From positions 1,234,763-1,298,762 of the forward strand of contig OZ038325.1 of the NCBI GenBank assembly GCA_964035795.1: 64,000 nucleotides of DNA, read 5' to 3'. Shown piece by piece: positions 1 to 10,494 of this stretch. How positions within the stretch are numbered: the stretch's first letter is position 1; the number at the start of each line of letters is the position of its first letter. Made by a program: the position numbers and the translations under genes. Below the pieces are notes generated by a model. That model was given only the letters and a program-made list of their open reading frames with translations, ran no database searches and was not told the DNA's origin. The DNA is from Pterobdella sp. o SKG-2022. Its lineage: Eukaryota > Annelida > Clitellata > Hirudinida > Piscicolidae.

Positions 1-45
1 CAAAAACGCACTGTGGAACAGGTGCTAATTGTCTGCACATATTTA
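1..45. repeat. Fragment of an interspersed SINE-like element
   Basis: The first 31 bases match, with one difference, a stretch at about 26286-26316 that lies directly next to a tRNA-like head. This is therefore the tail part of the same short interspersed element, cut by the window edge. From here to about 720 I see no gene, only AAT-rich repeats and the tandem duplications listed separately. Confidence 0.5.
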
Positions 46-374
46 GACATACCAAACCACCCTAACCCAGAATGAACACGACAGTTACCAACCACAAGTT
101 TCCTGGCATACAAGGATCGGATGTCTTTGACACTTGCCTTGTCATTGCATGTGGGGCAAGACTTCTTCGCCTGACTTGTTGTTAACCACATCATTATGCA
201 TCTGCGTGAAGGGAGGAGAAGTGATAGTTTTAATGAAAATAATAATAATAATGATAATAATAACAGTATTATGAATCATAAAAACACGAAAAAATTTGAA
301 TTTTTTATTTTGACGAAGCTTTTTGATATACCTATATCATCATCAGATAACCAATAATAATAGTATCAATAAGA

Positions 375-462
375 GAAAGATTTTGGCGATCTTAAACATC
401 AGCATCATGGAAGGTATCGAAAGATTTTGGCGATCTTAAACATCAGCATCATGGAAGGTATC
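375..462. repeat. Exact 44-bp tandem duplication
   Basis: Two identical 44-base copies lie at 375-418 and 419-462. Each begins GAAAGATTTTGGCG and ends GGAAGGTATC. The exact identity suggests a recent duplication or an assembly artefact. Confidence 0.85.
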
Positions 463-584
463 ATATACATAACAAATAGTGCTAACTTTTGCCCAAAAAG
501 ATGGCCACACTTGAGGCAGACGAGTCTGTGATCTCCAGACGTGGTCCATGCTTCCAGACATATGGGGCATGTCTAGAAAATAAT

Positions 585-655
585 AATAATCATAATAATA
601 AAACAAATAGTTATAATAATAAAACAAATAATTATAATAATAAAACAAATATTAT
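585..655. repeat. 21-bp tandem repeat, AAT/ACA-rich
   Basis: About three copies of a 21-base unit built on ATAATAATAAAACAAAT. Small reading frames here run through the repeat and are not considered genes. Confidence 0.7.
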
Positions 656-726
656 TAAAATCAATCATTTGCAATATCGTTAACCTTATCATTTAGTAGT
701 GGTATAATGAAAACTATACATTATAA

Positions 727-1911
727 CTATAGAAATAATAATAATAATAAACAAATAATAATAACAACCTCATAATTATCCCCAAATGAAATATCCAGCT
801 TAATCTTCTTAGCTGCAACAAAATCCTCTTGAGAACTGCCAATCAGAGTATCTTGTGTCGATGTTGTTGTATCAGTTGCTGCTGTGTTGTTTGTTAAGTT
901 TTGTGTTAATATGTTAATTGTTGTTGTGTAGGTAGTTGCTGAGTCATATGTTGTAGTTGAGTCATCTTGCATGGATGTGATTATGTTTCTTTCTGTATTG
1001 TTGTTAGTAGTTGTGCTGTTATTTTCTGTATCATCATTAATAGTGTTATCCTCTGTCAGGTTATTGGATCTAGGATTTGTTGTGGTTGTTGTGTTGTTGG
1101 TAGCATCAGCTTCAACATTATTAATGGATATTGATTCAGTATTATTATTTCTATTATTATTATTATTATTTCTGTTATAATAACTTGTATGGCCAGCTCT
1201 TGCCCTGTTGCTTCTAGAATTTCTTTGTGTTCGAGTTCTCTTATTAATATTATTTCTATTATTATTGTTGTTGTTTTGATTATTAGGAAAGTAATCATTA
1301 ATTCTTGTATAAGAACGAGTCATTATTTGTCTTCTAGTTGTGACATTATTATTATTGTTGTTATTACTATTATTATTATTATTATTACTATTGTTATTAT
1401 CATTGTTGTTACTATTATCATTATTATTACTACTACTACTACTTACACTAACACTACTACTACTACTACTACTACTACTATCCTCGTTGTTGTTAATGGC
1501 AACCCTACCATCATCACTGTCAATCAGAATAGTAGCATCACCACCACCATCATCACTAATTAATGCATCATTATCATCATTATTATTATTATTACTATTA
1601 TTGTTGTTATTATTTGTATTGATTGTATCAGTATTAGTGGTATGACTGGCTGATGATGATATAATGATGCATTCAAGTTGAGTGCTTATTGATCTGTTAG
1701 CTGCATCTGTGTTGTTGTCAGTTGTGTCTGTGATGTTAGTTATGTCTGTGACGCTAGTTGTTTCTGTGGTGTTATTTGTAGACATATAGTTGTTATTAGT
1801 TTCATCTGCGTTGTCTTCAGATATGCTTCTGTGTGTTGGTTGGCTGCTAGAGCGTTGGATGGTATCTAGGCTTGGTTGGTGAGATGAGTTGGTAGGATCC
1901 TCGACAACCAT
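727..1911 (-). CDS. Asn/Ser-rich low-complexity protein with SIM-like and PIP-box-like motifs (partial gene model)
   Basis: A 394-codon open frame, dominated by (AAT)n- and (TCT/AGT)n-encoded Asn and Ser runs, with four more ordered patches. Near residue 82 is C-I-I-I-S-S-S and near 128 is I-L-I-D-S-D-D; both resemble SUMO-interacting motifs. Around residues 200-210 is YTRINDYFP, which resembles a PCNA-interacting peptide but has Y instead of the usual first Gln. Near the end is SQEDFVAAKKIKLDISF. The frame is open upstream of the first ATG to about 1947, so this is probably an internal exon with an acceptor near 1925-1935. The coding part probably stops at a GAG|GTTGTT donor at 769, after which the frame reads only repeat-derived hydrophobic residues. 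I do not recognise the gene family. Nuclear function is inferred from the motifs only. Confidence 0.45.
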   Translation of the reverse strand: MVVEDPTNSSHQPSLDTIQRSSSQPTHRSISEDNADETNNNYMSTNNTTETTSVTDITNITDTTDNNTDAANRSISTQLECIIISSSASHTTNTDTINTNNNNNNSNNNNNDDNDALISDDGGGDATILIDSDDGRVAINNNEDSSSSSSSSSVSVSSSSSNNNDNSNNNDNNNSNNNNNNSNNNNNNNVTTRRQIMTRSYTRINDYFPNNQNNNNNNRNNINKRTRTQRNSRSNRARAGHTSYYNRNNNNNNRNNNTESISINNVEADATNNTTTTTNPRSNNLTEDNTINDDTENNSTTTNNNTERNIITSMQDDSTTTYDSATTYTTTINILTQNLTNNTAATDTTTSTQDTLIGSSQEDFVAAKKIKLDISFGDNYEVVIIICLLLLLFL

Positions 1912-2467
1912 CAATGGAGACTGACCACTGTTTATTCGGATGTTTAATCACAAATATCAATCACCATTTTATATAATGGATTTTTTAAGATAAATTAACA
2001 TTAATTACCTAGAAATACCTCCATCCATTTTGCATGAGATTGTTTTAAGGTTCTGATTGTGAGTGTCACAATGAAATGAGAACTTATACTTGAAAACTTT
2101 TGAAATAAATAATGATAATTAAATATTATAACAGAAGTTACAAACATGAACTAAAAAGTTAATCTTCAGAAATACGCGGTAGACATTCAAAGAAATTAAA
2201 AATGGACTTCCATACAGTAGGTATGCTCTTAAATCATTTGAAATAAGAATTGTAAAAAAACAAAGTTTATTGAAAAAACTTATTAAAGATAGGAATTCAA
2301 TGTATTTTAATAAAATATTTCATTTATAATAAAAGTAATTATGTGAATTTTTCAACTCGTTATTACTTTTAAAGATTGCATCGAGCAATCGAATGAAATA
2401 ATTATTCGAAATAAATCAAGAATTTTTAATTGCGAAGTATTTTTTCATAAAGTTAAGTTAATGAAAA
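1912..2467. promoter_or_regulatory. Putative shared intergenic promoter, N-rich gene / SIRT6
   Basis: About 550 AT-rich bases separate the 5' side of the minus-strand Asn-rich gene from the SIRT6 start codon. No TATA box or factor site can be assigned with confidence. A bidirectional promoter is inferred from the head-to-head layout only, and upstream exons of the minus-strand gene could lie here. Confidence 0.3.
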
Positions 2468-4598
2468 ATGTCGGTAAATTATGCTTCAGGATTGTCTTAT
2501 TACGAGCACAAGGGAAAATGCGGAATGAAAGAATTGTTTGATGACGAAGAAACATTATCGTCTTCTGTGACGAAATTAACAGAAATCATGAAAAAGAGTA
2601 AAAGAACTGTGGTGATAACAGGAGCAGGAGTAAGTACGTCTGCTGGCATTCCTGACTTCAGGGGTCCAAATGGTGTGTGGACTTTAGAACAACGAGGAGA
2701 ACTCCCAAAAGCTGAAGTGACATTTGAAACAGCTCATCCGACCACTACCCACCTAGCATTGGTGGCTCTGCACAATGCAGGTTACATTGCCCATTTGATC
2801 TCTCAAAATGTAGATGGTCTTCATCTGAGGTCGGGGTTTCCCCTTGATCGACTTCTTGAACTCCATGGAAATATGTTTATGCAACAATGCCAACTCTGCA
2901 ATTCCAAGGTGCCACAAATACATTTATCACTCTGAAAAAATTTTATTGATTTTTTCAATAGATAATAAAACATTCTATAAATCCTTCAAAATAAATCATA
3001 ATAATTTTTTCTGTATCAATCTCAATGAATGACAAACCCATGAAGTACATCGGGTCAAAAGTAGTGGGCACGATGGCGCGCAGGGTGACTGGTTTCAAAT
3101 GCACTTTAAAGAAGCATCGAGGTACTTGTAGGTCAGTCTCCTGTCATTATAATGAGGGTTATAAGTCCCGTTGAAAATGGTGTTATACATTGTGCATACA
3201 ACATTATTGCATTGCTCATGCAACATAACAATAAGCATAATGCTTTTTATATTATTTTCAACAATTTTGTGTTGTTTGTACAGCATTTCGACACCACAAC
3301 AGAGGCAAAGTAAGAGACACAGTGTTGGACTGGGAAGATGAACTGCCATCTGACCATCTTGATGCCTCTCTTGCTGTGTGCAGGTTTGTGTGGGTCTCCA
3401 TTATTATTTTCTGGTGGTGGTGGGGTTGTTATCTTGGCTAAGATTGATCTATGTGGTGTGTGTGGTAAGAGGGTTAAGGTAAATTGTGTGAGGTGCATGA
3501 CATGTAAGAAGTGGATTCATGCGCGGTGTGCTAGGGTAAAGAGTTTCTCGTAGGACGAATGGAAATTTTGAATGTAGGGTTTGTATGAATGGTGCAAAGG
3601 TGGAATGTAAGAATGCTTCAAATGGTTGTTTAAGTGAGTTGGAGAGGGTGAATAGTTATTGTTATTTAGGAGACAAGGTGAATGGTGGAAGAGGAAGTGA
3701 GCTAGCTGTTACACGAAGGATCGGGCTGGGCTTGAAGGCATTCAACAGTGTGTCTTCTATGTTATGTGATAAAAGACACACATGGAATATCAAAGGACAA
3801 ATTTATAGGACATGTGTGAGGCCTGTCATGACATATGACTCGGAAACCTGGGTAGTAAGATCCGTTGAAAAGAGTATTTTGAGAAGAGCAGAAAAACGAA
3901 TACTTAGAATGATGTGTGGTATGCAGCTAGCTGATGGTGTGAGTACAAAGGAGTTGATGGTTAGATTGAGGTTGAATTGTACGATCGTTGAAGTGGTGAG
4001 GCAAGGGAGTTTGAGATGGCTGGGTCATGTAGTAAGGAAAGAGGATGACGACTGTGTCAAACAGGCGTGGAGGTTTGAGGTTGAAGGTAGTAGAGGAAGG
4101 GGAAGACCAAGGTTACCCTGGAAAGGGATGATGGAAAACCTTTGTCGTGGTCTTGGATTAGTTCTTGAAGATGGCTATGACAGGGTGAAATGGAGGGAGA
4201 GGTCATGGAAAGAAGTCAGTGACCCCTTGGAAAAGGGCAAGATGCTGACTATAATAAAATGATGATGATGATTATTTTCTATGTATATATTATCATCATC
4301 GTTTTACCCACACTACTTAGCCCATCATTATGTAACCTACCACTGTATCTCACCCACCACCACAACCTACCTCCTTTCACCCATCTCATCCGCCACCCTA
4401 TCAGAGAAGCAGACTTGTGTTTGGTGATAGGATCATCATTACAGATCATGCCTTGTGGTAAAATGCCTCTACTCACCCTCAATAATAAAGGTACCATGGT
4501 CACATCTTTTATACCATCTTTCCACTATTTTTATTTACTTGCATCTTAAACCACCTCCACTCTACTGTTTTTTTGTCTTCCATCCCAACCCACCACCA

Positions 4599-4670
<72 letters not shown>

Positions 4671-5894
4671 TTTCACCCAGGTCACCTTGTGATCATCAAC
4701 CTCCAAAAGACTCGACTGCATTCCAAAAGCTCATTCAATATACACGCTTATTCAGACCAAGTCCTTTCTATGGTTATTATTATTATTATTATTAGTATTT
4801 TTATTATTATTATTATTAGTGTTGTTATAGGATCACTTTCATAACCAACTCAGGTTTGCCAACAACTCAACGTTAAACTTCCCATCTGGTCAAAACCCGT
4901 TATTCGTCTTTCTTCACATAATAATAATAAAAATAATAATAATAATATAAAAATAGAAACAGAAAATGACGTGAATGATCATTTCGTCAAAATTGAGCCA
5001 AGTATATTTGCCAATAATAATGATAATAACATCAATAATGAGAATAATAATAACAGTAATAGTAATAATAGTAATAACAATAATAGTAATATTGACGATA
5101 CGAATATTATTAGCTCAAATGATAATAGAATTCGCAATGGAAGTAATATAGAGAATAATGAAAATTGTCTTGGTGATACTGGTAGTAATGATAATAATAA
5201 TAATAATAAAGATAATAAGAGTGGTATAGTGAGTAATGGTGAAAAAACGATGGCACAAAAAAAAGGAAGATCAAGGAAAAGGAAGAAGAAGAATGAGGAG
5301 GGGGAAGAGGAAGAAGAAGAGGAGGATGAAAATAAATATATAAAGCGCTTTGTTATAGAAGAAGTTTTATGGGCTGGTGATAAAGATAGCGGTGATGATA
5401 ATGCTATTAATGAGGACTCTAATAAACCTGGTGATGGTGGAACCAAAAAAAGTGAAGAGAACAATAATGCTGATGATAATAAAAAAATTAATTTCAATGG
5501 CGGTGGTGATAAGAAGAATATAGGTGATAATGATGAGGATAAGAATAAGAAATTTTATGTGGAAATACTTGTTGATATGAGTCATTACCTGAAGAAGAAG
5601 GAAAGGGATGAGGTGATGTGCAAGAAAAAAAGGAGAGATAATGTTAATGATGATGATGAGGAGTTGATTAAAACAATTATTAATGGTGATGGTGGTCAAG
5701 TTGCTAATGATGAAAAAGAAGAATCGAATTATATGACTAATGGTGATGATGATAAAGATAAAGTAAATATTGGTGGAAAAAATATATTCAATGAAAATTC
5801 TGTTAATAAATTGAATAATATAAATAATAATGATGGTAAAAATAAATTGATTAAAATTATTGGAGAAGCTATAAGCGATGAATCAGGGAAATAA
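2468..5894 (+). CDS. SIRT6: NAD-dependent protein deacylase sirtuin 6, with long low-complexity tail
   Basis: SIRT6 removes acetyl and long-chain acyl groups from lysines of chromatin proteins in the nucleus. Exons: 2468-2908, 3046-3131, 3303-3383, 4405-4490, 4681-4772, 4854-5894; all phases join, giving 608 residues. The start MSVNYASGL matches the vertebrate SIRT6 N-terminus. Residues 52-66 hold the NAD-binding GAGVSTSAGIPDFRG; SQNVDG follows near 112; H133 in ELHGN is the catalytic His. Zinc ligands are C141, C144, C166 and C175. Exon 4 carries GSSLQI of the NAD site and exon 5 the VIINLQ strand. The last exon continues the conserved end (LPIWSKP) and then runs about 325 residues of Asn/Asp/Lys/Glu-rich sequence, making the protein much longer than human SIRT6 (355). 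Intron 3 holds a LINE remnant. The neighbouring Asn-rich gene is divergent. Confidence 0.93.
3430..4275 (+). mobile_element. 3' part of a non-LTR retrotransposon (LINE) in SIRT6 intron 3
   Basis: Sense to SIRT6. A frame from about 3440 encodes a small Cys/His cluster (CGVCGKRV, then CMTCKKWIHARC). It is disrupted by a frameshift near 3540 before another C-x2-C pair. The following frame (3585-4262) has the C-terminal LINE reverse-transcriptase region, with CYLGD, RPVMTYDSETW, RILRMMCG and LRWLGHV motifs and a GRGRPR end. The insertion closes in an (ATG)n tract at 4258-4272, typical of LINE 3' ends. The polymerase and endonuclease parts are absent, so it is a dead, 5'-truncated copy. Confidence 0.85.
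4600..4669. repeat. (CA)n microsatellite in SIRT6 intron 4
   Basis: About 35 uninterrupted CA units end 11 bases before the exon 5 acceptor (TTTTCACCCAG), so the repeat lies where a polypyrimidine tract would normally be. Confidence 0.95.
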
Positions 5895-6014
5895 CATTTT
5901 TAAATTTTGCTTTGTTCTTGGTTATATATGAATTGATGTAGGTGTAGCTTTTGAGTAAAAATTTTGTTCTTTTTGTATTTTTTTGAAACAAAAAAATATT
6001 TTAAAGTTTTTTGA

Positions 6015-6020
6015 AATAAA
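6015..6020 (+). promoter_or_regulatory. Candidate SIRT6 polyadenylation signal
   Basis: AATAAA lies 121 bases after the SIRT6 stop and about 115 bases before the next start codon. It is the best-placed signal in this short gap. Confidence 0.5.
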
Positions 6021-6135
6021 AAAGTTTTCGATAATTTTATAACAAATTGTTTTGAATCTCAGAGTTAGAACTAAGTAGCCTTATCTGGTTTTTCTACAGC
6101 CTTAAAGTCTTGTATATTTATAACTTTTCAAAAAT

Positions 6136-8490
6136 ATGTCTGAGCCAAAAGTAACATCTGAAACAAAAAAACAAGAAGAAAACAAAAACGGAGATGAGAA
6201 CACGAATGAAAATGGCGTAGATTTAGATTTCCAACTTCCCCCACAACCCACTCTTGATCGTCATTTAGCATTGATCGAGGAGCAATTCAGGAAAGGATTT
6301 GACGAGAGATACAAATCTTCCATCTCCAAAACTGTTTGTTTCACTTGATGATCATCTATAGTTCATTGGTGATTTTTAGCTCATATCTGCAAGCTATTAT
6401 ATATAAAAAAAATTTTTATTAGCCATTAATGTTAGACTCTTTAAAAAATTTTTGAGGCTAATACTTAAAAATTTAATAAGACTTACAAGATCATTTAACA
6501 AGCTTATAAACATATATTTGTTGATTTCAAAAGATTTGAAAAACCCATAATATTATAAGTAATATTTGATGAATATTGGAAAATCTGAAATGAAAAGTTT
6601 TTGTATTAAAATAAGTTTTCATATATAAAATCCCATGTTTAACATGAAACACTATTACCAATAAGCAACCCTTAGCTAACTTATAAAACTGCCACAATAT
6701 AGTGAACCCATTCTACCTAATGACCAACTAACTCACTCATTCACTAATATAAAAAACAAACACCCATACAACAGTGTTATGAAGATCCCGAAGAAACTCT
6801 GAGATGCAATAAAATCTTCCGCGAGGTGTCCAAGCGTCTGGGGGGAGACTGGAAGAAGGTCTACAATGATCTGATGAAGAAGCATTCAAAGGAGGTTGTT
6901 GAACAAGAGCTGCAGAAGGTTGGTTATGGCAAAATTATAGTATTACATTTATATTATATGTTCAACCCATGGCAACAGCCATAAAATGATGATGATGATG
7001 ATGATGACTAGTTATTCATATCTATTTGTTCATTCATTAATAAATCAATAATAGGTCAAGTTATAGTTTATAAAATAATTAAAAAACTAAAATTAGTAAA
7101 ATAATGATATAATATTCACAAAAATCATTTGGTTAAAGAACTACAACAAATTAATTAATGAATTTTCTAATCATATCATCATCATCATGGATAATACACC
7201 AAAACCATCATCATCATCAGATCGACAAGAGCCAGCCAATCATACAAGGTTATAAGGCTCTCATGTCCTGGAAGGAAGTCATTATCATTACTATTTCTAC
7301 AGTTATTATTATTTTTATTACTATCAACATGATGATCATCATCATTAACCCCTCCAGATAACGGGTCCAAAAGAGTTTACCCTGATGACCTTGGTCCAGT
7401 CCTTGAATGACCTCCAAATGCCTGAGATCTCCGATGTCGTCATACATATCATCGATAGTTCGTTACGTTATTTTTGTTGTTTTTATTATTATTTATATTT
7501 TTGTTGTTTTTATTATTATTTATATTGTTGTTGTTATTGTTATAATCCTATTTTTTTTCGTGTTTTTTGATAATTTTGTTGTTTTTGTTATCATTAAGAG
7601 ATTATTAAAAGCTCATTTGTATGCGTGTGAGTCTTTCTCTTTCCTGTTTGTGTTTGTGTGCGTGTGTACCCACGTATGTCTGTGTATTTATGTTTTTGTG
7701 CATATATGTCAAAAGCAATGTGAATAATCAATTGATAGACATAATGCCTAAAATGTAAGTGTGAGTGTTTCTAAATGTGCGTAATTCTCCGCAGACAATG
7801 AAGTGCCTGAAGACAAGGGAGCCAATACCAGGAAGAGGATGGACATCAAACCTGATGGTGGGTATGGTTTTGAATTTTGTGGGTGGGATCTTGTTCTATT
7901 GTGGGTGTGGTTTGATAGTGAGACAGCTGTTGTTATGAGCAAAACTTGAACTAAACCAAATAGTCCAATCAACCGTCATAACCCCCATCTTCACAGCAAC
8001 TTTACTCGACAACCGGAAGTTGTTGTTAATATCAAAGAAGGTGGGAGGGGCTTATGAGGCGTTGGGTGCCCAATTAGGAGTGAGTGAAGAGGAAATGAAA
8101 GAGATCAAGGAACAGGAAGGGAACTCATACCAGGTAAGAGGGGGCGTGTAGGGATAAATGAATGAATGGATGGATTGATAGGTGAATGAATGCATAAACT
8201 GAATGAATGGATGGATTGGTAGGTGAATGAATGGATGGATTGATAGGTGAATGAATGCATGAACTGAATGAATGGATGGATTGATAGGTGAATGGATAAA
8301 TTAATGAATGATTGGATGAATAAATAACTTCACTAATCTGTGCCCCAATGATTTCAACCCACTGCAGGGTTGTTTCAAGATGTTGTGGGCGTGGAAAGAA
8401 GAAAGGCAGGATGATGAAAAGAGTGATGTTGAAGTTTTGAAGGAAGCATTAAATAAATGTGGTCTGAATGATGCTTTTGATGGAGTTTGA
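6136..8490 (+). CDS. Tandem death-domain protein (adaptor-like)
   Basis: Seven exons: 6136-6333, 6775-6918, 7221-7277, 7358-7457, 7795-7857, 7997-8133, 8368-8490. All junctions are in phase, giving 273 residues. After a charged N-terminus, the first domain (about 76-165) shows the death-domain pattern: a helix ending RLGGDWKKVYNDL, then QPIIQGYKALMSWKE, then a helix around LVQSLND. The second (about 190-273) repeats it: LISKKVGGAYEALGAQLGVS, a helix around EEMKEIKEQ, then GCFKMLWAWKEER and LKEALNKCGL. No kinase, caspase, NACHT or membrane segment is present, so an oligomerising cytosolic adaptor in apoptosis or innate signalling is the likely role (inference). FADD and CRADD pair a death domain with a DED or CARD; I do not recall a named family with this exact pair. 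Intron 2 carries an (ATG)n-tailed element and intron 6 a minisatellite. Confidence 0.82.
6955..7012 (+). repeat. Short interspersed fragment ending in (ATG)n
   Basis: A piece reading CAACCCATGGCAACAGCC, followed by AAA and about seven ATG units, lies in intron 2 of the tandem death-domain gene. It looks like the 3' end of a LINE or SINE, as at 4258-4272. Confidence 0.45.
8155..8330. repeat. Minisatellite in intron 6 of the tandem death-domain gene
   Basis: About four diverged units built on GAATGAATGGATGGATTGAT followed by AGGTGAATGAATG. The whole of intron 6 (8134-8367) is mainly this array. Confidence 0.85.
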
Positions 8491-8612
8491 GTGGTGTGAT
8501 GAGGGAGGTTTGGTGAGGGTGTGAGAGAGGGTAGTGTTGGTGGGTGGTGTGATGGGAGAGGTTTGGTGAGGGTGTGAGGGAGGATAGTGTTGGTGGGTGG
8601 TGTGATGTAAGG
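8491..8612. repeat. 53-bp tandem repeat directly after the death-domain stop codon
   Basis: Copies begin GTGGTGTGATG at 8491, 8544 and 8597 (the last partial), with few differences. The first copy starts at the base after the TGA, so the 3' untranslated region begins with the array. Confidence 0.85.
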
Positions 8613-10494
8613 TTAGGTGTGGTTTAGAGTTGGTGGTAGCTGTTTATGGTGTGGTTTGATGGGATTTATGATCGTGTTGTGAAGGGAAGGGTTTTGAGTA
8701 AGATCATGAGGCGGTGTTGTGAGGTTGTGTGTGATTGAGGGTTTCTTAAAAATGATGATGTTGGAGTTGTTTTGTTAGTGCTTTTCATGTCATTTTCTTT
8801 TGAGGTTTGTGAGAAAATCATCATTTGAAAATACTCGCAAGTTACTTTTTGTTGTTTTTGTTTGAATCATTTGAAATTATTCAAAACACAGTGTTTGTTG
8901 TATTTACTGTTACTTGTTTTAAATCATGTTCAATTTTAATCATTTAAAGATATTTTTTATTGTTTATTTTACTTTTAATCACGCTTGAAATCTGAGAAGG
9001 AGATCGGTTTTAGGTGCAACTCATACCTCCTTAATGGCTTTTGCGAGTGTGTTCAAGATTATTTGTGGTTATTTGTCATTTTTATTTTCTTATTATTATA
9101 GGTATTAATTATGTTTTGCACTGTATTATATAAAAATATATTCTATATTTTGATTTAACTATTAATTCTGAAAAGTTTCAACATCATTTAATTAACTATC
9201 TTTATATTTGAGGTTTATTCATTTAAATTTTTTTGTCTCACTTACTCAAGACTTGAAAAATATTTTCTTCAGCAACTTTTTGGTTTTTTTTTTTATTTAA
9301 GTAGTTAAATTATTTTAATATGCAAATTAAATTTACAGCTAGATCTATTTTAATGATTAAAAATATTTCGTTTGAATTAGTCATAATTAAAACACATTGT
9401 ACACATATGTTATCACTTGGACTTCAAGTCCGGGTTTTCGCTTCTAGTTTTCTTTAGTGTTTCTACCCATTATATATATATTTACTCATTTTCGAGGCTT
9501 CAAATCTATTCCATCCATCATTCTTTTCAAATTTAAATTCACTTTTCGTAGTTAAAGCTTCGTTCAATAAAGTCTAATTTTTTTCCATTAGAGATGTAAG
9601 AACATAGAACTAAACTGAGTGAAATTGAGAAATTTTAAGAATATGTTTTTGTGAAGGAAACAACACATGTGTTTTTATACAATAAGTTTCGTGTGTAATT
9701 TAATAAAAAATACTTTTCTATTAACCACATATAAGTATTCCAAAAATACGTTTGACGAAAAAAAATCAAAAGCGCCACATACAAAACACGAAATACAAGC
9801 AAGACACATGAAAACGAAATACCACATAAAAATAAACTTAAAAACAACACATGTGTGGACCCACACACATGCAAATGAGTTCTTTGAAGACACACAACCA
9901 ACGAGAGATGAATCACATGTGTCCCTATCTTCATTATGGTAATCCTCATTTCAATGAAGGTGGTTGTGTTGGGTAAGGATTACGATTAGGGCGAGATTTG
10001 AACAATATTTAAATTATAAAGCATAATTTTATCTTATGTTTTTTATTGAATTATTGTAATTTTGATTTATATATGTATATAAAAAATGTTGGTTCAGTTT
10101 TATATTGATTCAAAACGCTAAATTGGCAATAAAAATTCTAAATCAATAAGTTAATTCTTAATTTTCTCTTTCATCTTCTTCTTCCTCTTTCTCATTTTCT
10201 TTCTCCTCGTTTTTCTCGCCCTCATCATTCTCAATATGGACACATCAAAGACCTCATTAACAACAAACCACACTTATTCAAACCACCCTCATCACAAACC
10301 TCATTGGTCAACAACCGACCAATCACAACCCGATATTTACATCGATGATTTGATATATTATTTGTTATTAATTTGTTGTAGCGTTTAGTTAGATAGTATT
10401 TTAGTGAAAGTTTATAGTTTATTTAAGAATTTAATAATAATTGTTGAATATCTTTTATTGTATTTTTCTTTGTGTTTTATTATCACTTCGATTG
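8613..10494. other. Intergenic region, no gene recognised
   Basis: AT-rich sequence between the tandem death-domain gene and the homeobox gene. An AATAAA at 9566-9571 could serve the upstream gene only with a very long 3' UTR. Short open frames at 9635-9949 on both strands have no recognisable motif and I do not count them as genes. Confidence 0.5.

Noticed and set aside
8155..8330. CRISPR-like array
   Set aside because: The repeats are direct, diverged and without unique spacers, inside an intron of an animal gene.
9635..9949. Paired open frames on both strands between the death-domain and homeobox genes
   Set aside because: No motif, no supporting splice sites, composition like the surrounding intergenic DNA.
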